This document shows positions 6,962 to 15,753 of a DNA stretch of 46,830 nucleotides, in pieces. A program made the translations under genes and the position numbers. Source of the DNA: Candidatus Fermentithermobacillaceae bacterium (lineage in GTDB: Bacteria; Bacillota; Sulfobacillia; Fermentithermobacillales; DUSS01); the NCBI GenBank assembly GCA_012842495.1, contig DUSS01000021.1, positions 1 through 46,830 of the forward strand, read 5' to 3'. The stretch's first letter is position 1; the number at the start of each line of letters is the position of its first letter. The notes below the pieces were generated by a model, which saw only the letters and a program-made list of their open reading frames with translations, was not told where the DNA came from and made no database searches.

Positions 6962-8686
6962 ATGAAAAAGATGAGGGTCTTGTCAGCCCTTCTCGCGGTA
7001 GTGATGTTTATGCCGCTGATGGCGGGCTGCGCCGGAGGCGAACCGATGCCTCCGATCAAGCTTCTCGCAGGGGATAGAGAAGTTGACAAGAAGTACTCCA
7101 TGGGTATCCAGGAGATACTCCGGAACAACCTGGGTGTGGAGATTATCATTGAAAACGTCGATATTTCGACGCTCCTGCAAAAAATGCGTCAGGGCGATTT
7201 TTCGATGGTACTCTCAGGGTGGTGGGGAGACTATAATGATCCTTCGACGTTCCTGGACTTGTGGACAACGAACTCGCCATACAACGACGTTAAGTGGTCT
7301 AACGCGAGATACGACGAGCTCGTAAAGAAGGCGCACGAATCCGGAGACCAACTCGAGCGCATGAAGGCGATGCAGGAAGCTGAAAAGATTCTCCTGAACG
7401 AGCTTCCGATTGTACCGTTGTACTGGCCGCAGAGAACCTACGTTGAGCAGGATTATGTGAAGGGCATCCTCACGTCCGTGATGGGACCCGCAATTGATCT
7501 CAAGCGAGCATATACGCAGGGACGACCCGGCGGAGATGATCCGCAGCACCTCAACCTGAACCTCACCGATGAACCGCCGGATCTGTTCAGCTGCACCACA
7601 ACCGATGGTGTATCTTTCATCATCTTGAACGCTATCATGGAAGGTCTAGTCAGGCGTGCGCCCGACGGGACCTATCCGCAGGGTTCTGGTCTCGCCGAGA
7701 GTTGGACCGTATCTCAAGACGGAACCCACTACGAGTTTAAGATCAAGCCCACTGCTAAATGGTCCGATGGAACCCCCGTGACCGCTCAGGACTTCGAGTA
7801 CGCGTGGAAGACAGCGCTCGATCCCAGGACGGCCTCGCAGTACAACTACATGCTGTTTTGGATCAAGGGTGCGGAGGAGCTCGCCAGCATCGAGCTACCC
7901 GACAAGGACAACGACCCTGAGGGCTACAAAGCTGCCGTAGCTAAGATCGAAGAAGCCAAAAAGAACGTGGGCGTAAAGGCCGTTGACGATCACACCCTCG
8001 TGGTCGATCTGAAGGCCCGAACCCCGTGGTTTATCTCACTCCTGGCGTTTCCCACCTATTTCCCGGTTAAGCAAAGCTTTTACGAGAAATGGGGTGAGAA
8101 CTACGGCACCGAGAAAGACAAGCTCCTGTACTGTGGTCCGTTCGTGATCGACAAGTGGGTGCATGACTCGGAAATCGTCCTGAAGAGGAACCCGGAATAT
8201 TGGGACAAGGACAACGTGACGCTCCAGTTCGTCCACTTCGATATGATCAAGGACATCAACACGCCGGTGACGATGTTCGACGCACAGCAGCTGGATATCA
8301 TCGGTATCCCTGGGGGTATCCCAGGCGAGTTTGTCTCCAAGTACGTTGAGGCAGGTAAGCTTAGGCAGATGCAGGATGTGGCCTGCTCGTACCTGGAGCT
8401 CAATCTCAACGACCCGCTGTTCAAGAACGCGAAGATACGAAAGGCGATCTCCCTGGCTTTCGATAGAAAACTCTTCTGCGACAACGTCTTGAGGAACTTC
8501 TCTGTGCCGGCGACCAGCTTGACACCACCCAGCATTCAGGGTGAGGACGCTACTGTAAGCTTCGCGCAGAAGTATATAGGCAAGGTTCTCAACGAGACCG
8601 CCGAGAAGGAAGAAGCGGTGAATCTCTTTAAGCAAGGCTTGAAGGAACTCGGGTACGCCTACAAGCCGGTTACGAGCGGCAAGTAA
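6962..8686 (+). CDS. Circularly permuted oligopeptide-binding lipoprotein (OppA/DppE-like)
   Basis: 574 residues. A lipoprotein signal peptide ends in LMAGC (Cys23). Residues ~32-185 then match the C-terminal part of OppA/DppE-type solute-binding proteins: IKLLAGDREVDKKYSMGIQE, LGVEIIIENV, GWWGDYNDPSTFLDLW, EAEKILLNELPIVPLYW, VKGILTSVMG. After a short GRPGGDDPQ linker, residues ~192-565 match the N-terminal and middle part of the same family: LNLNLTDEPP, NAIMEGLVRR, KWSDGTPVTAQDFEYAWK, GPFVIDKW, KNAKIRKAISLAFDRKLF, and it ends at LFKQGLKELGY, which in ordinary members directly precedes the IKLL strand. All modules are present once but in rotated order. Length and single open frame suggest a functional protein. 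AAGGAGGGG precedes the ATG. No permease lies beside it. Confidence 0.9.
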   Translation: MKKMRVLSALLAVVMFMPLMAGCAGGEPMPPIKLLAGDREVDKKYSMGIQEILRNNLGVEIIIENVDISTLLQKMRQGDFSMVLSGWWGDYNDPSTFLDLWTTNSPYNDVKWSNARYDELVKKAHESGDQLERMKAMQEAEKILLNELPIVPLYWPQRTYVEQDYVKGILTSVMGPAIDLKRAYTQGRPGGDDPQHLNLNLTDEPPDLFSCTTTDGVSFIILNAIMEGLVRRAPDGTYPQGSGLAESWTVSQDGTHYEFKIKPTAKWSDGTPVTAQDFEYAWKTALDPRTASQYNYMLFWIKGAEELASIELPDKDNDPEGYKAAVAKIEEAKKNVGVKAVDDHTLVVDLKARTPWFISLLAFPTYFPVKQSFYEKWGENYGTEKDKLLYCGPFVIDKWVHDSEIVLKRNPEYWDKDNVTLQFVHFDMIKDINTPVTMFDAQQLDIIGIPGGIPGEFVSKYVEAGKLRQMQDVACSYLELNLNDPLFKNAKIRKAISLAFDRKLFCDNVLRNFSVPATSLTPPSIQGEDATVSFAQKYIGKVLNETAEKEEAVNLFKQGLKELGYAYKPVTSGK

Positions 8687-8780
8687 CCTCGTACACTGAC
8701 CAGCTGCCCGGCTGGACGGACACATTAGGGGTCCGGCTGGGTCTTTGAAGAGGCAAGGTATACAAAAAGGGCTAGTCACG

Positions 8781-8822
8781 AGGAGAGGCGCGGGAGATCT
8801 GTAGGTTCTCCCGGCCTCTCCT
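8781..8822 (+). terminator. Strong hairpin after the permuted binding-protein gene
   Basis: Arms AGGAGAGGCGCGGGAGA and TCTCCCGGCCTCTCCT pair almost perfectly (one bulged base) with a loop of about 9 bases, 95 bases after the stop. It lacks a T-tract but is the strongest hairpin in this part of the window. Confidence 0.65.
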
Positions 8823-9505
8823 AATGAGCGGAAATAGGTAGATGGGCTGGTCTTGGCTCGTGTCTGGGCGTACCATGGACGGCGTGCTCAAGGCGAGCTG
8901 ACTGATCCTCTAAGCCGGAGACCTGGAGCAAAGTGTTTTGGGATGGCTGGGAGAGGTTTGTTTTATTCGGATATCTCGTGACCCTTCCGACTCCCGGTGT
9001 CACGTTAATCAACCCCCGATCACTCTAGAGAGATCCTCAAAGACGAGATCGGTACTGGGGATTTCGTCATAATATGTCCCCCTGAAAGCAAGGCCGTCTT
9101 CCCGGCGCGGAAGGATCCGACGAAATCCAAACTTAAGCTACAAATCCATAACCAACCCCTCACAGGTGAAATCGTCCTTCAGCCCAAGGTGCCTGCCGAA
9201 ACCGAACTTGTTCTTGGCGTTCTTATATCGGTGAGCCCAACGGAAGCGTTACACCGTGGGTTTCAAATTCACCGTAGAAGCAAGAGGGCTCCTGGACGAT
9301 TCCGAAATACCAGGGGGAGCTGGTGTGGAAGCCATTCGTCCGCTCTGAGCGTCGGGCGTGGTGGTCTCGGTGATAGGTCCATGCTTCCCGAGGTCATACA
9401 GATTTCCTGAAGATAGCCGGAATTACGGGCGCTTAAGGCTTAACGGGTGCGCCTGCAGCCATCCATCTGCATGGCTTCATAAAAGCGAGAGGAACAGCCC
9501 AAAGC
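8823..9505. other. Long intergenic region with decayed sequence
   Basis: About 680 bases without an intact gene. Holds repeat copy 2 (9287-9376) and short interrupted open stretches (for example PLTGEIVLQPKVPAETELVL around 9155-9215) that look like broken coding sequence but match no family I recognise. Confidence 0.4.
9287..9376 (+). repeat. Decayed direct repeat, copy 2
   Basis: Partner of 6701-6790 (see there). This copy has an in-frame TGA soon after the EAIR segment, so it is more decayed than copy 1. Confidence 0.65.
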
Positions 9506-9979
9506 CTACTTCATCATCTTAACGAGCAGGCCCCCCACAACGCTGAGTATACCGGCCGTTATATACGGCCCCACCGGTAGACCTTTGAACAGCGCCGCCG
9601 ATACCACTCCACCGAGCAACAGCGGAATGAACATCCCCGCGTTAGCCGGCTGGTTCATGTAGGTGATGCCCCGGCCCGACAGGTAGGTAGTTGCCATAGA
9701 AAGCACGAACGCGGTTATCCCCAATGGAGTAAACACGCTGCTCGCAATGGACCGTAGAGTCGTCTCTCCAGTGACCAGCGGGCTCAAGGTCTGGACCAAG
9801 ACCAGGGCCAGACCGATAGTCCCCAGGGTTGGGGCAGCGTTCTGGAGAAAATTCCCTCCTGGCCCAAGGAGCTGCACGATCAGTATGATGCAAGCTGCGA
9901 TGGCTACCGATTTGGCCTTCCCTACCAGAGCGACGATAAGAACTGTGACTGGGATCAAGAATTCTGTCAATCCACGCAT
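9506..9979 (-). CDS. UPF0756 (DUF441) family membrane protein
   Basis: About 157 residues, four to five hydrophobic segments: LIPVTVLIVALVG, VAIAACIILIVQLLG, LGTIGLALVLVQTLSP, LGITAFVLSMATTYLSGRG and a C-terminal GLPVGPYITAGILSVVGGLL. The SGRGITYM and GLPVGPYITAGI motifs and the overall size match UPF0756, a membrane family of unknown function. The frame is open further upstream, but those residues are not family-like. The ATG at 9979 has GGGAG touching it; a TTG at 9970 is better spaced and would give a start like other members (M-TEFLIP). It is divergent from the GAF-HTH regulator. Confidence 0.8.
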   Translation of the reverse strand: MRGLTEFLIPVTVLIVALVGKAKSVAIAACIILIVQLLGPGGNFLQNAAPTLGTIGLALVLVQTLSPLVTGETTLRSIASSVFTPLGITAFVLSMATTYLSGRGITYMNQPANAGMFIPLLLGGVVSAALFKGLPVGPYITAGILSVVGGLLVKMMK

Positions 9980-10041
9980 CTCCCAACGGGTCAGAGTATG
10001 TACGTTAAGTGTATAACAGGCGGCCGCCCAGGAGGGTTTTC

Positions 10042-10065
10042 GGTCATATTGGTCAATAGTGGTCA
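10042..10065. promoter_or_regulatory. Three phased GGTCA direct repeats
   Basis: GGTCA occurs at 10042, 10051 and 10061, spaced 9 and 10 bases, so all three face roughly the same side of the helix. They lie between the divergent UPF0756 and GAF-HTH genes. This looks like an operator, perhaps for the adjacent regulator itself. Confidence 0.45.
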
Positions 10066-10219
10066 CAACCTGACACGGAAGACTACCATCTACCAGGCTA
10101 GAGCCAACTAATCTCCAGCATATCAGTAGAAGGAGCATATGACCTGGTTTACGAATTCCTCATATGCGCACGAGAGCTGTTTGCCAAGCACTACGCGTTG
10201 CGCAAGGAGACAGGGATCG

Positions 10220-11092
10220 ATGCCCGACCAGGGATACATAAGCAACACTTTTAATGATCTATTCACTGCAGCTGTCTTTGGTCCGTACTTGAGCCGGATG
10301 CAGAGACTGATTCTATTAGTATCCCAGATCGCAGCCGAGCTGCTCGACGCCGACGCCGGAAACGTATGGCTAGTCCGGAATGCCCATCTCCATCTCGCCG
10401 TCATCATCAACAGACCTGTCACCCTGCTTGAGACATTCGTGCTCGACTGCAAGGCTGGCCTGAATGCCGAGGTTGTGAAAACCGCACGTCCCGTGTTGTC
10501 CAAAGACGTCCAGAAAGATCCCCGGGCCGCCAAACCGGAGGTTGCCCACCGGGAGGGCCTCCGGAGCTTCGTAGGCGCGCCAGTACTGGTGGGCAACAAC
10601 TGCATCGGTGTCGTTAGCCTGTTTGGACGGACGCCCGGCCAGTTCACTTCCGCCGACCTCCAGACTCTAACTTGGCTGACCAACATGCTCGGTCTGGCCA
10701 TCCATCACTGCAGCATAGCGCTCGGGGCGTACGAGCAGTGGGAGCGCGCGCTTCGCCACCTGGTTGAATCGCCCGTCCGCTCGCTCAGCGTCGACGGACC
10801 CGATCGGGCAAAGAAGAGAGCCAACCCGGTCTGGGTGCTTACGGAACCTGTCCCCAAGGGCATACACCCACTTACCCTGGCAAAAGTCCATCGATTTGTC
10901 CTGACGTCGGGGCGGCCGATTTCCTGCGAAGACGTATCTAAGGGAGTCAGCGTCTCGGTAGTGACGGCTCGCAGGTACCTCAGTTACCTGCACGACAGCG
11001 GGGCAATCGAGCGCCATGTAAGCTACTCAGGAGTCGGGCGCCCGACCTACCTCTACGAGGCTGTGGACGGTCGTATTCTAGAACCGAAATAG
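10220..11092 (+). CDS. GAF-domain HTH transcriptional regulator
   Basis: Predicted 290 residues. Residues ~25-180 form a GAF sensor domain (LILLVSQIAAELLDADAGNV; AGLNAEVVKTARPVLSKDV; SFVGAPVLVGNNCIGVVSLF), usually a small-molecule or redox sensor. After a linker, residues ~215-285 form a winged helix: HPLTLAKVHRFVLTSGRPIS, SVSVVTARRYLSYLHDSGAI, SYSGVGRPTYLYE, which resembles the DNA-binding end of CitB/DcuR-type response regulators. A receiver domain is absent, so the GAF domain replaces it as input. The ATG at 10220 follows AAGGAGA at 10204-10210; an upstream ATG at 10139 also has a Shine-Dalgarno but adds residues with no family character. The gene is convergent with the aldolase/transporter pair, which it may control. 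Confidence 0.8.
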   Translation: MPDQGYISNTFNDLFTAAVFGPYLSRMQRLILLVSQIAAELLDADAGNVWLVRNAHLHLAVIINRPVTLLETFVLDCKAGLNAEVVKTARPVLSKDVQKDPRAAKPEVAHREGLRSFVGAPVLVGNNCIGVVSLFGRTPGQFTSADLQTLTWLTNMLGLAIHHCSIALGAYEQWERALRHLVESPVRSLSVDGPDRAKKRANPVWVLTEPVPKGIHPLTLAKVHRFVLTSGRPISCEDVSKGVSVSVVTARRYLSYLHDSGAIERHVSYSGVGRPTYLYEAVDGRILEPK

Positions 11093-11109
11093 GGCGTTAA
11101 GCACAGGAC

Positions 11110-11131
11110 GAGGGGTGGTTGCCCACCCCTC
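11110..11131. terminator. Bidirectional hairpin between convergent genes
   Basis: Perfect 9-base stem GAGGGGTGG / CCACCCCTC with a 4-base loop, in the 59-base gap between the convergent regulator and aldolase genes. It can serve both strands. Confidence 0.7.
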
Positions 11132-11151
11132 CCTTCAAATGTCGAAAGGGC

Positions 11152-12075
11152 TTAGATGAGCCCCACCTGCTTTGCAACCGCCTTCAGTTTCTCCTTGTCG
11201 GCTTCGGAGAGCTCCAATTGCGGCCTGCGCACCAAATCGTTCGGTATAGCGCCGGTCAGATACGTTACGTATTTGTACCTAGCGTGCAAGTAGACATAAG
11301 GCTTAGCTAGCAGGGCGGCTGCCAGCGGCAGGAGACTCTCGTGGATTGTCCGTGCCTCGTCGTATTTGCCCGCCTCGCAAAGGGTCAAAATCTTGTGGAG
11401 CTGGGGAGCCACAAAGTTGCCTCCGCCTGCTAAGATTCCGTCCGCCATCTTGAGACATGCCAGCGGGAAAAGCATTGCCGGAGATGTCGGCAGCACGGCG
11501 ATGTCGGGGTTGATGGCCTTGATTGTTTTGTAGGCGTTCTGGTATGCCACCAAGCTCTTGTAGGTGAGCTTTACAGCCATGAAGTTAGGAACTTCCCTCA
11601 AGATGGCCGCTATCGTGGAGGGCGGGTAGGAGTACGGATTGCCCTCCGGGTAGACGAACAGTATGAGCGGAATCGATATTTCCTTCGACAGCCGCCTGTG
11701 ATAGTCAATAGCGAACTCCGGCGATTCCTCAGGAGACCAGGCATAGATGGGGGGTGGGCAGACCATAACGGCGTCGCATCCTGCCTTTTCCGCGTCCTGT
11801 GCTTGCTTAATCATGACACGTAGATCCTGCGAGTCGACGCAGGAGATGATCTTCTTACCTTTCTTGTTCTGGCTCTTGAATATCTCCAAGCACCGCACGC
11901 GTTCCTCAAGCGACAGGGTCGCGCCTTCGCCGGCGTGAGCATTCGGAACAACACCGTCCACGGAATCAGACGACAGCAGGTCCGCAGCGAGACGGGTTAA
12001 CGCTTTTTCGTCCACAGAAAGGTCACCAGCCTTGAACGGGGTGACCGGAGCCGCTAGAACACCGATCTTCGCCAT
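11152..12075 (-). CDS. DapA/NanA-family class I aldolase
   Basis: 307 residues, a full-length (beta/alpha)8 DapA-superfamily protein. The Schiff-base lysine is Lys169 in FMAVKLTYK, and the catalytic tyrosine is Tyr142 in LFVYPEG. The phosphate/carboxylate loop that reads GTTGE in DapA is NAHAGEG here, with LSLEER after it. The family condenses or cleaves pyruvate (or related keto acids) with aldehydes. The changed GTTGE loop and absence of lysine-pathway neighbours argue against true DapA; a catabolic lyase is more likely. GGAGGG precedes the ATG. It lies 37 bases after the NRAMP-like gene on the same strand, forming a two-gene operon. Confidence 0.85.
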   Translation of the reverse strand: MAKIGVLAAPVTPFKAGDLSVDEKALTRLAADLLSSDSVDGVVPNAHAGEGATLSLEERVRCLEIFKSQNKKGKKIISCVDSQDLRVMIKQAQDAEKAGCDAVMVCPPPIYAWSPEESPEFAIDYHRRLSKEISIPLILFVYPEGNPYSYPPSTIAAILREVPNFMAVKLTYKSLVAYQNAYKTIKAINPDIAVLPTSPAMLFPLACLKMADGILAGGGNFVAPQLHKILTLCEAGKYDEARTIHESLLPLAAALLAKPYVYLHARYKYVTYLTGAIPNDLVRRPQLELSEADKEKLKAVAKQVGLI

Positions 12076-12112
12076 TGATAACCCTCCATTGTAATCTAAA
12101 TCTCGATTTTGC

Positions 12113-13351
12113 TTAAGCCACCAGTACTTGCCGCAAGTAGTAAAGTGCGAGAGCTATTAGGGCTCCATAGCTGAGCCATGCCATGACGTTTTGTGTCGAA
12201 TTGTTCTTGAACTTCCCCATTCCCTTGCTGTTGGCCGCCAGTATCGCGGCGACTCCCAGGACCGGCAGCGAAACGAAGCTGGCAGCATTTGACGCAGACA
12301 GGAGCTGCACCGGGCTGTTCCCAAGGGCGATCCCCATTGCCCCGGCGACGACGACAATGCAGGACGCCATGAGCCTGAAGCCCTTGGACTCGAGCTGCGG
12401 CTCTTGCCCCAATCCGCCCTGCGCGAGTCCGATCCCGGTCATCGAAGTAACAATTAGCGAGGAGATAGCCGCGCCGAAGAAACCAAGGCCGAAGACATAC
12501 TTAGCGAAAGGTCCGGCGACCGGCTCAAGTGCCTTAGCCATCGCGATTCCGCTATTAACTACTATATGCTGGGGATTCAAGACAACGGCTGCGGTAATCA
12601 TGATGAGAAGAGAGATTGTGGTGATGGCGGCGACGGAGAGGCCGACATCCATCGAGATGGCGCCGGAGCGGATGTCATCTACAGACCACTTCTTCTGCCT
12701 GCCAAGGTAGGTGCCGAATACCGCGGCATTGAACACGACCGTCGTGCTGAAAAGGCCGAGGGCGGTAAACGGCGCCTGAGCATCAGGAAACTTAGGCATA
12801 AGCCCGCCGGCGATTCCCGACAGCGAGGGGAGGCCGGACATGCACAGGGAGATAAGAAAGCTCGAGAGCATGACTAGGACAATCGCTGTCATCACTTTCT
12901 GGAGGGCAGCATATACGTCTTTGGCCCAGATGAGAGCGATTGCCAAGACACATCCGACTGCTATTAAGACGTTAATGGGGATTCCGGGCAAGAACAACTG
13001 AAGTCCCATGGCGGTGCCCGTTGCGTTACCTATCTGGAATGCGAAACTACTCAGAAAACAGGCTATACCCGTCAAGGCCGCCAGCGTCGGATTATATTCC
13101 CTAATGACCTTCATGAGAGGCTTATCCAGGATAATCGCTGTCCGGTACATCATGCTCTGGTACACCCAGCGGACCACCGCGCCGATAGCAACGACCCAGA
13201 TGAGCGCGTACGCATACTTCGCACCCGCCAGGCAAGCCAGCGTGACGCTACCGGGGCCGATCGTCGCAGCGGCGATGATGAGTCCCGGTCCCGTCCTCTT
13301 AAGCCTCTGTGCGAGAGAAGGGCCGGCAATTGGAACCGATTCACTGTTCAA
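12113..13351 (-). CDS. NRAMP-family transporter lacking the metal-binding motifs
   Basis: 412 residues, about 11 membrane segments, matching the NRAMP (SLC11) family over its length. In metal-transporting NRAMPs helix 1 carries DPGN and helix 6 carries MPH. Here helix 1 reads IGPGSV (residues 31-36; Asp to Gly, Asn to Ser), and the helix 6 region reads STTVVFNAAVFGTYLG with no Met-Pro-His. The metal ligands are therefore missing, so Mn2+/Fe2+ transport is unlikely; the natural substrate is unknown. A TTG at 13351 with AAGGAGG eight bases away sets the start; the open frame continues upstream without a good site. It is the first gene of an operon with the DapA-family aldolase, hinting that it imports that enzyme's substrate (inference). 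Confidence 0.82.
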   Translation of the reverse strand: MNSESVPIAGPSLAQRLKRTGPGLIIAAATIGPGSVTLACLAGAKYAYALIWVVAIGAVVRWVYQSMMYRTAIILDKPLMKVIREYNPTLAALTGIACFLSSFAFQIGNATGTAMGLQLFLPGIPINVLIAVGCVLAIALIWAKDVYAALQKVMTAIVLVMLSSFLISLCMSGLPSLSGIAGGLMPKFPDAQAPFTALGLFSTTVVFNAAVFGTYLGRQKKWSVDDIRSGAISMDVGLSVAAITTISLLIMITAAVVLNPQHIVVNSGIAMAKALEPVAGPFAKYVFGLGFFGAAISSLIVTSMTGIGLAQGGLGQEPQLESKGFRLMASCIVVVAGAMGIALGNSPVQLLSASNAASFVSLPVLGVAAILAANSKGMGKFKNNSTQNVMAWLSYGALIALALYYLRQVLVA

Positions 13352-14292
13352 TTGAACTACCTCCTTGTATAGGGAACTATGAGCCGACAAGTTTCGGCAT
13401 CGACTACGCTGACACACCTACAGCACGCACGCGAAATACCCCTATATAGAGTCATAAAAGTCAAAATGAAAAGCGGCGTAGACGCAAGGGAAGCGGGCGG
13501 ACGGGCGGGTTGCACCCTCATACTTGACTGGGTTCTAGACGCAGGCTTGATTTATAACGGCTTGAGCAGCGACTTGCGGCAACCCGGTGGTACCATCCGT
13601 GACAAGTCCCGCAAGGTAGTTCCTTCCGATTCAGACATCCGGCACTGCCTCCCTTGTCTCTACGTGGTACGTCGCCATCGGCTCACCCGAGGTTGCGAAT
13701 AATGTTATCCACTGGCACTATTACTGTAACAAAAGGGCAGCTGTCGGTCGGACGGCGTCCTCGAAATCGCAGCATCTCGCCTAGGTGGGGGCACGCTCTC
13801 GACGACGGAGCCCTCGTTATTCCTGGCGTGGCTTACATCTTAGTAAGTATTTCGGTGAATCGCTACGGCGCGAGCAAAAACCAGGAATCACTCGAGGCAG
13901 GATTCATATGTGCCTTAAGCAGGAGTCTTCTAGCCAATTGAGCTGATTTTTGTCCTGCAGGGAATTGCATTTATTGACAATTGTAGGGTATCCCTCAATA
14001 TCGGGGCGGCAGCACCACGAGGCGTATGACGATGACGGCGGCTCCTGTAAATTCCGAAGGCTAATCGCCACCCTTCTACTCGACTTGTCCCCGCTAGTTC
14101 GGAAGATCCCGTCGCCGCAATTAAACGGGTGTGCAAAAGGTTACATTCGAATGTCTCCTGGCACGTTCGAGGTGGCCACGTGGCTGAAGCAAGGAGGCTG
14201 TCAAAGAAGGATATCGGTATTTTAAAGTCGTACTACTACAGGGGCTTCTTACGGGTACAGAAATAAAACAGGCGAATAATGGGAGATATAGT
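13352..14292. other. Long intergenic region with gene remnants
   Basis: About 940 bases with no intact gene. It contains a possible serine-hydrolase tail (13760-13941) and, near 14050-14265, an open stretch without a start (DPVAAIKRVCKRLHSNVSWH, ending YYYRGFLRVQK) that looks protein-like but is unrecognised. Upstream of the NRAMP-like gene on the minus strand a TTGACT lies near 13465 with no well-spaced -10. Confidence 0.4.
13760..13941 (+). pseudogene. Possible C-terminal remnant of a beta-lactamase-like serine hydrolase
   Basis: The frame ending at 13941 reads RWGHALDDGALVIPGVAYIL followed by VSISVN and, near the end, ICALSRSLLAN. This resembles the last strands and helix of class A beta-lactamase-like proteins (H-x-DxGxVxxPGxxYxLxV). 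The active-site SxxK and SDN regions are not found upstream, so only a tail would remain. Tentative. Confidence 0.3.
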
Positions 14293-15633
14293 TTGGCAGG
14301 ACGTCATCGATTCACCTTTTTCAAGTTCCAGAGAAACGCAACACTATACCTGCAGAGCATCTCTATGAGCTCCCTGGCACAAGGAGCTTATGGGGTCATA
14401 CAGGGCCTGTACATCATGTCCCTAGGATTCGACGAAACGGTTCTCGGGACGATCCTATCTACACGGATGCTTGCAGCTGCAATTGCTTCGGTACCAGCCG
14501 GGGTAATCTCGGACCGGCTGGGGCGGAAACCGGTCCTGGTCGCGGGGGGCCTTCTCACTACTGCAGGATATCTGGGAATGGCCGTGACTTCCTCTCCGCT
14601 TGTAATGATTACTTGCTCGTGTATCGTCGGACTTGCACAAGCATGCCAGATGACGTCGGGAGCGCCGCTTTTGGCCGAGTCGAGCACTCAAGAGGACCGC
14701 GCCAGACTGTTTGGGGTCAACTTCAGTCTTTCCATGTTTGTAAACATGGTTGGGAGCTTGCTCGGAGGGTTCCTGCCTCGCCAATTAGGTATGCTCGGCC
14801 AAGCTACGGCTTTTCGGGTCTCGCTGGCTCTGTTTTCTCTGGTCACCTTTATTGGCGTCCTTCCCGCATCCAGAATAATTGAGAACTGCCGGCAAACCGG
14901 CAGGGTGCTACTGGAAAGTGAAAACAGTCGCGGAACGGAGCCGGCGGACTTCGTGAAAGGTCACGTAGACCACGTAGATGAAGTAGAGAAATGCCGGGGA
15001 GTAATTCGGTTGGGAGTGGGAAAAGCTTCCGCGGTTCTCCAAGTTGCACGGGAGGAAATCCGGTCCCTCGCCGTCGTTATGCGGAATAGGGACGTCACCG
15101 GCCTTCTGGCCTACAACGTGTTAATCGGCTTCGGCGCGGGACTGGTTATTCCGTTTTTCAATGTGTTTCTTTCGGGAAAATTGGGAGTGGACACCGCGGT
15201 TATCGGGCTGATCCTGTCTTTCACCCACGGAGCTACCGCCATTGCCGGGCTCATTGCTCCCGTTCTTGCAACCAAATACGGCAAAGTCAAGACGGTGGTA
15301 GCAACGCAGGTGGCGTCTATTCCTTTCCTCCTGCTTATAGCGCTTCCTCCCAACGTATATCTGGTTTCAGTGGCTCTTTTCATCCGGTCAGCCCTCATGA
15401 ACATGTCAAGTCCTGTGGCGTCCAACTTCTCCATGGAGATCGTCGAACCTGACAAGCGGGGGAAGATATCCAGCTTAATGAGGATTTCAGACAATATCTC
15501 CCGAGGTTTTAGCGCCGCGGCAGCCGGGTATATCATGTCCAGGTGGAGTTACGAAGCTCCGTATTTTTTCACGGCCGTTCTGTATCTTCTGGCAAGCTTG
15601 GTGTACTGGAGATCATTTCGGGGCAGGGGGTAA
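14293..15633 (+). CDS. Major facilitator superfamily transporter
   Basis: 446 residues, 12 predicted membrane helices in two halves of six with a long soluble loop (~residues 200-255). The MFS motif A between helices 2 and 3 reads GVISDRLGRKPVLVAGG, and a weaker counterpart, APVLATKYGKVKT, follows helix 8. The proton-coupled exporters and sugar/drug transporters of this superfamily share these motifs; no specific substrate can be assigned. The start is a TTG at 14293 with GGGAG at 14281-14285. It lies 120 bases upstream of the GHKL ATPase gene on the same strand and could share its transcript. Confidence 0.87.
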   Translation: MAGRHRFTFFKFQRNATLYLQSISMSSLAQGAYGVIQGLYIMSLGFDETVLGTILSTRMLAAAIASVPAGVISDRLGRKPVLVAGGLLTTAGYLGMAVTSSPLVMITCSCIVGLAQACQMTSGAPLLAESSTQEDRARLFGVNFSLSMFVNMVGSLLGGFLPRQLGMLGQATAFRVSLALFSLVTFIGVLPASRIIENCRQTGRVLLESENSRGTEPADFVKGHVDHVDEVEKCRGVIRLGVGKASAVLQVAREEIRSLAVVMRNRDVTGLLAYNVLIGFGAGLVIPFFNVFLSGKLGVDTAVIGLILSFTHGATAIAGLIAPVLATKYGKVKTVVATQVASIPFLLLIALPPNVYLVSVALFIRSALMNMSSPVASNFSMEIVEPDKRGKISSLMRISDNISRGFSAAAAGYIMSRWSYEAPYFFTAVLYLLASLVYWRSFRGRG

Positions 15634-15753
15634 GACAGGCGACGCTTCCCGACGGAGAACTGTTGGCCGCAACGTACCGGCAGGAGCGCATACATTTTCG
15701 CAGAATCCTTTCAGGTATACTTCTTACGTATACCGCAGAGGGGAGCAATCGAT

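Noticed and set aside
6962-8686. Reading the permuted binding protein as two genes or a chimera of two proteins
   Set aside because: The frame is continuous, there is one signal peptide, no internal ribosome binding site at the junction, and no module is present twice.
11152-12075. Calling the aldolase dapA of lysine synthesis
   Set aside because: The GTTGE-type loop is altered (NAHAGEG), it is in an operon with a transporter, and dapB is 27 kb away.
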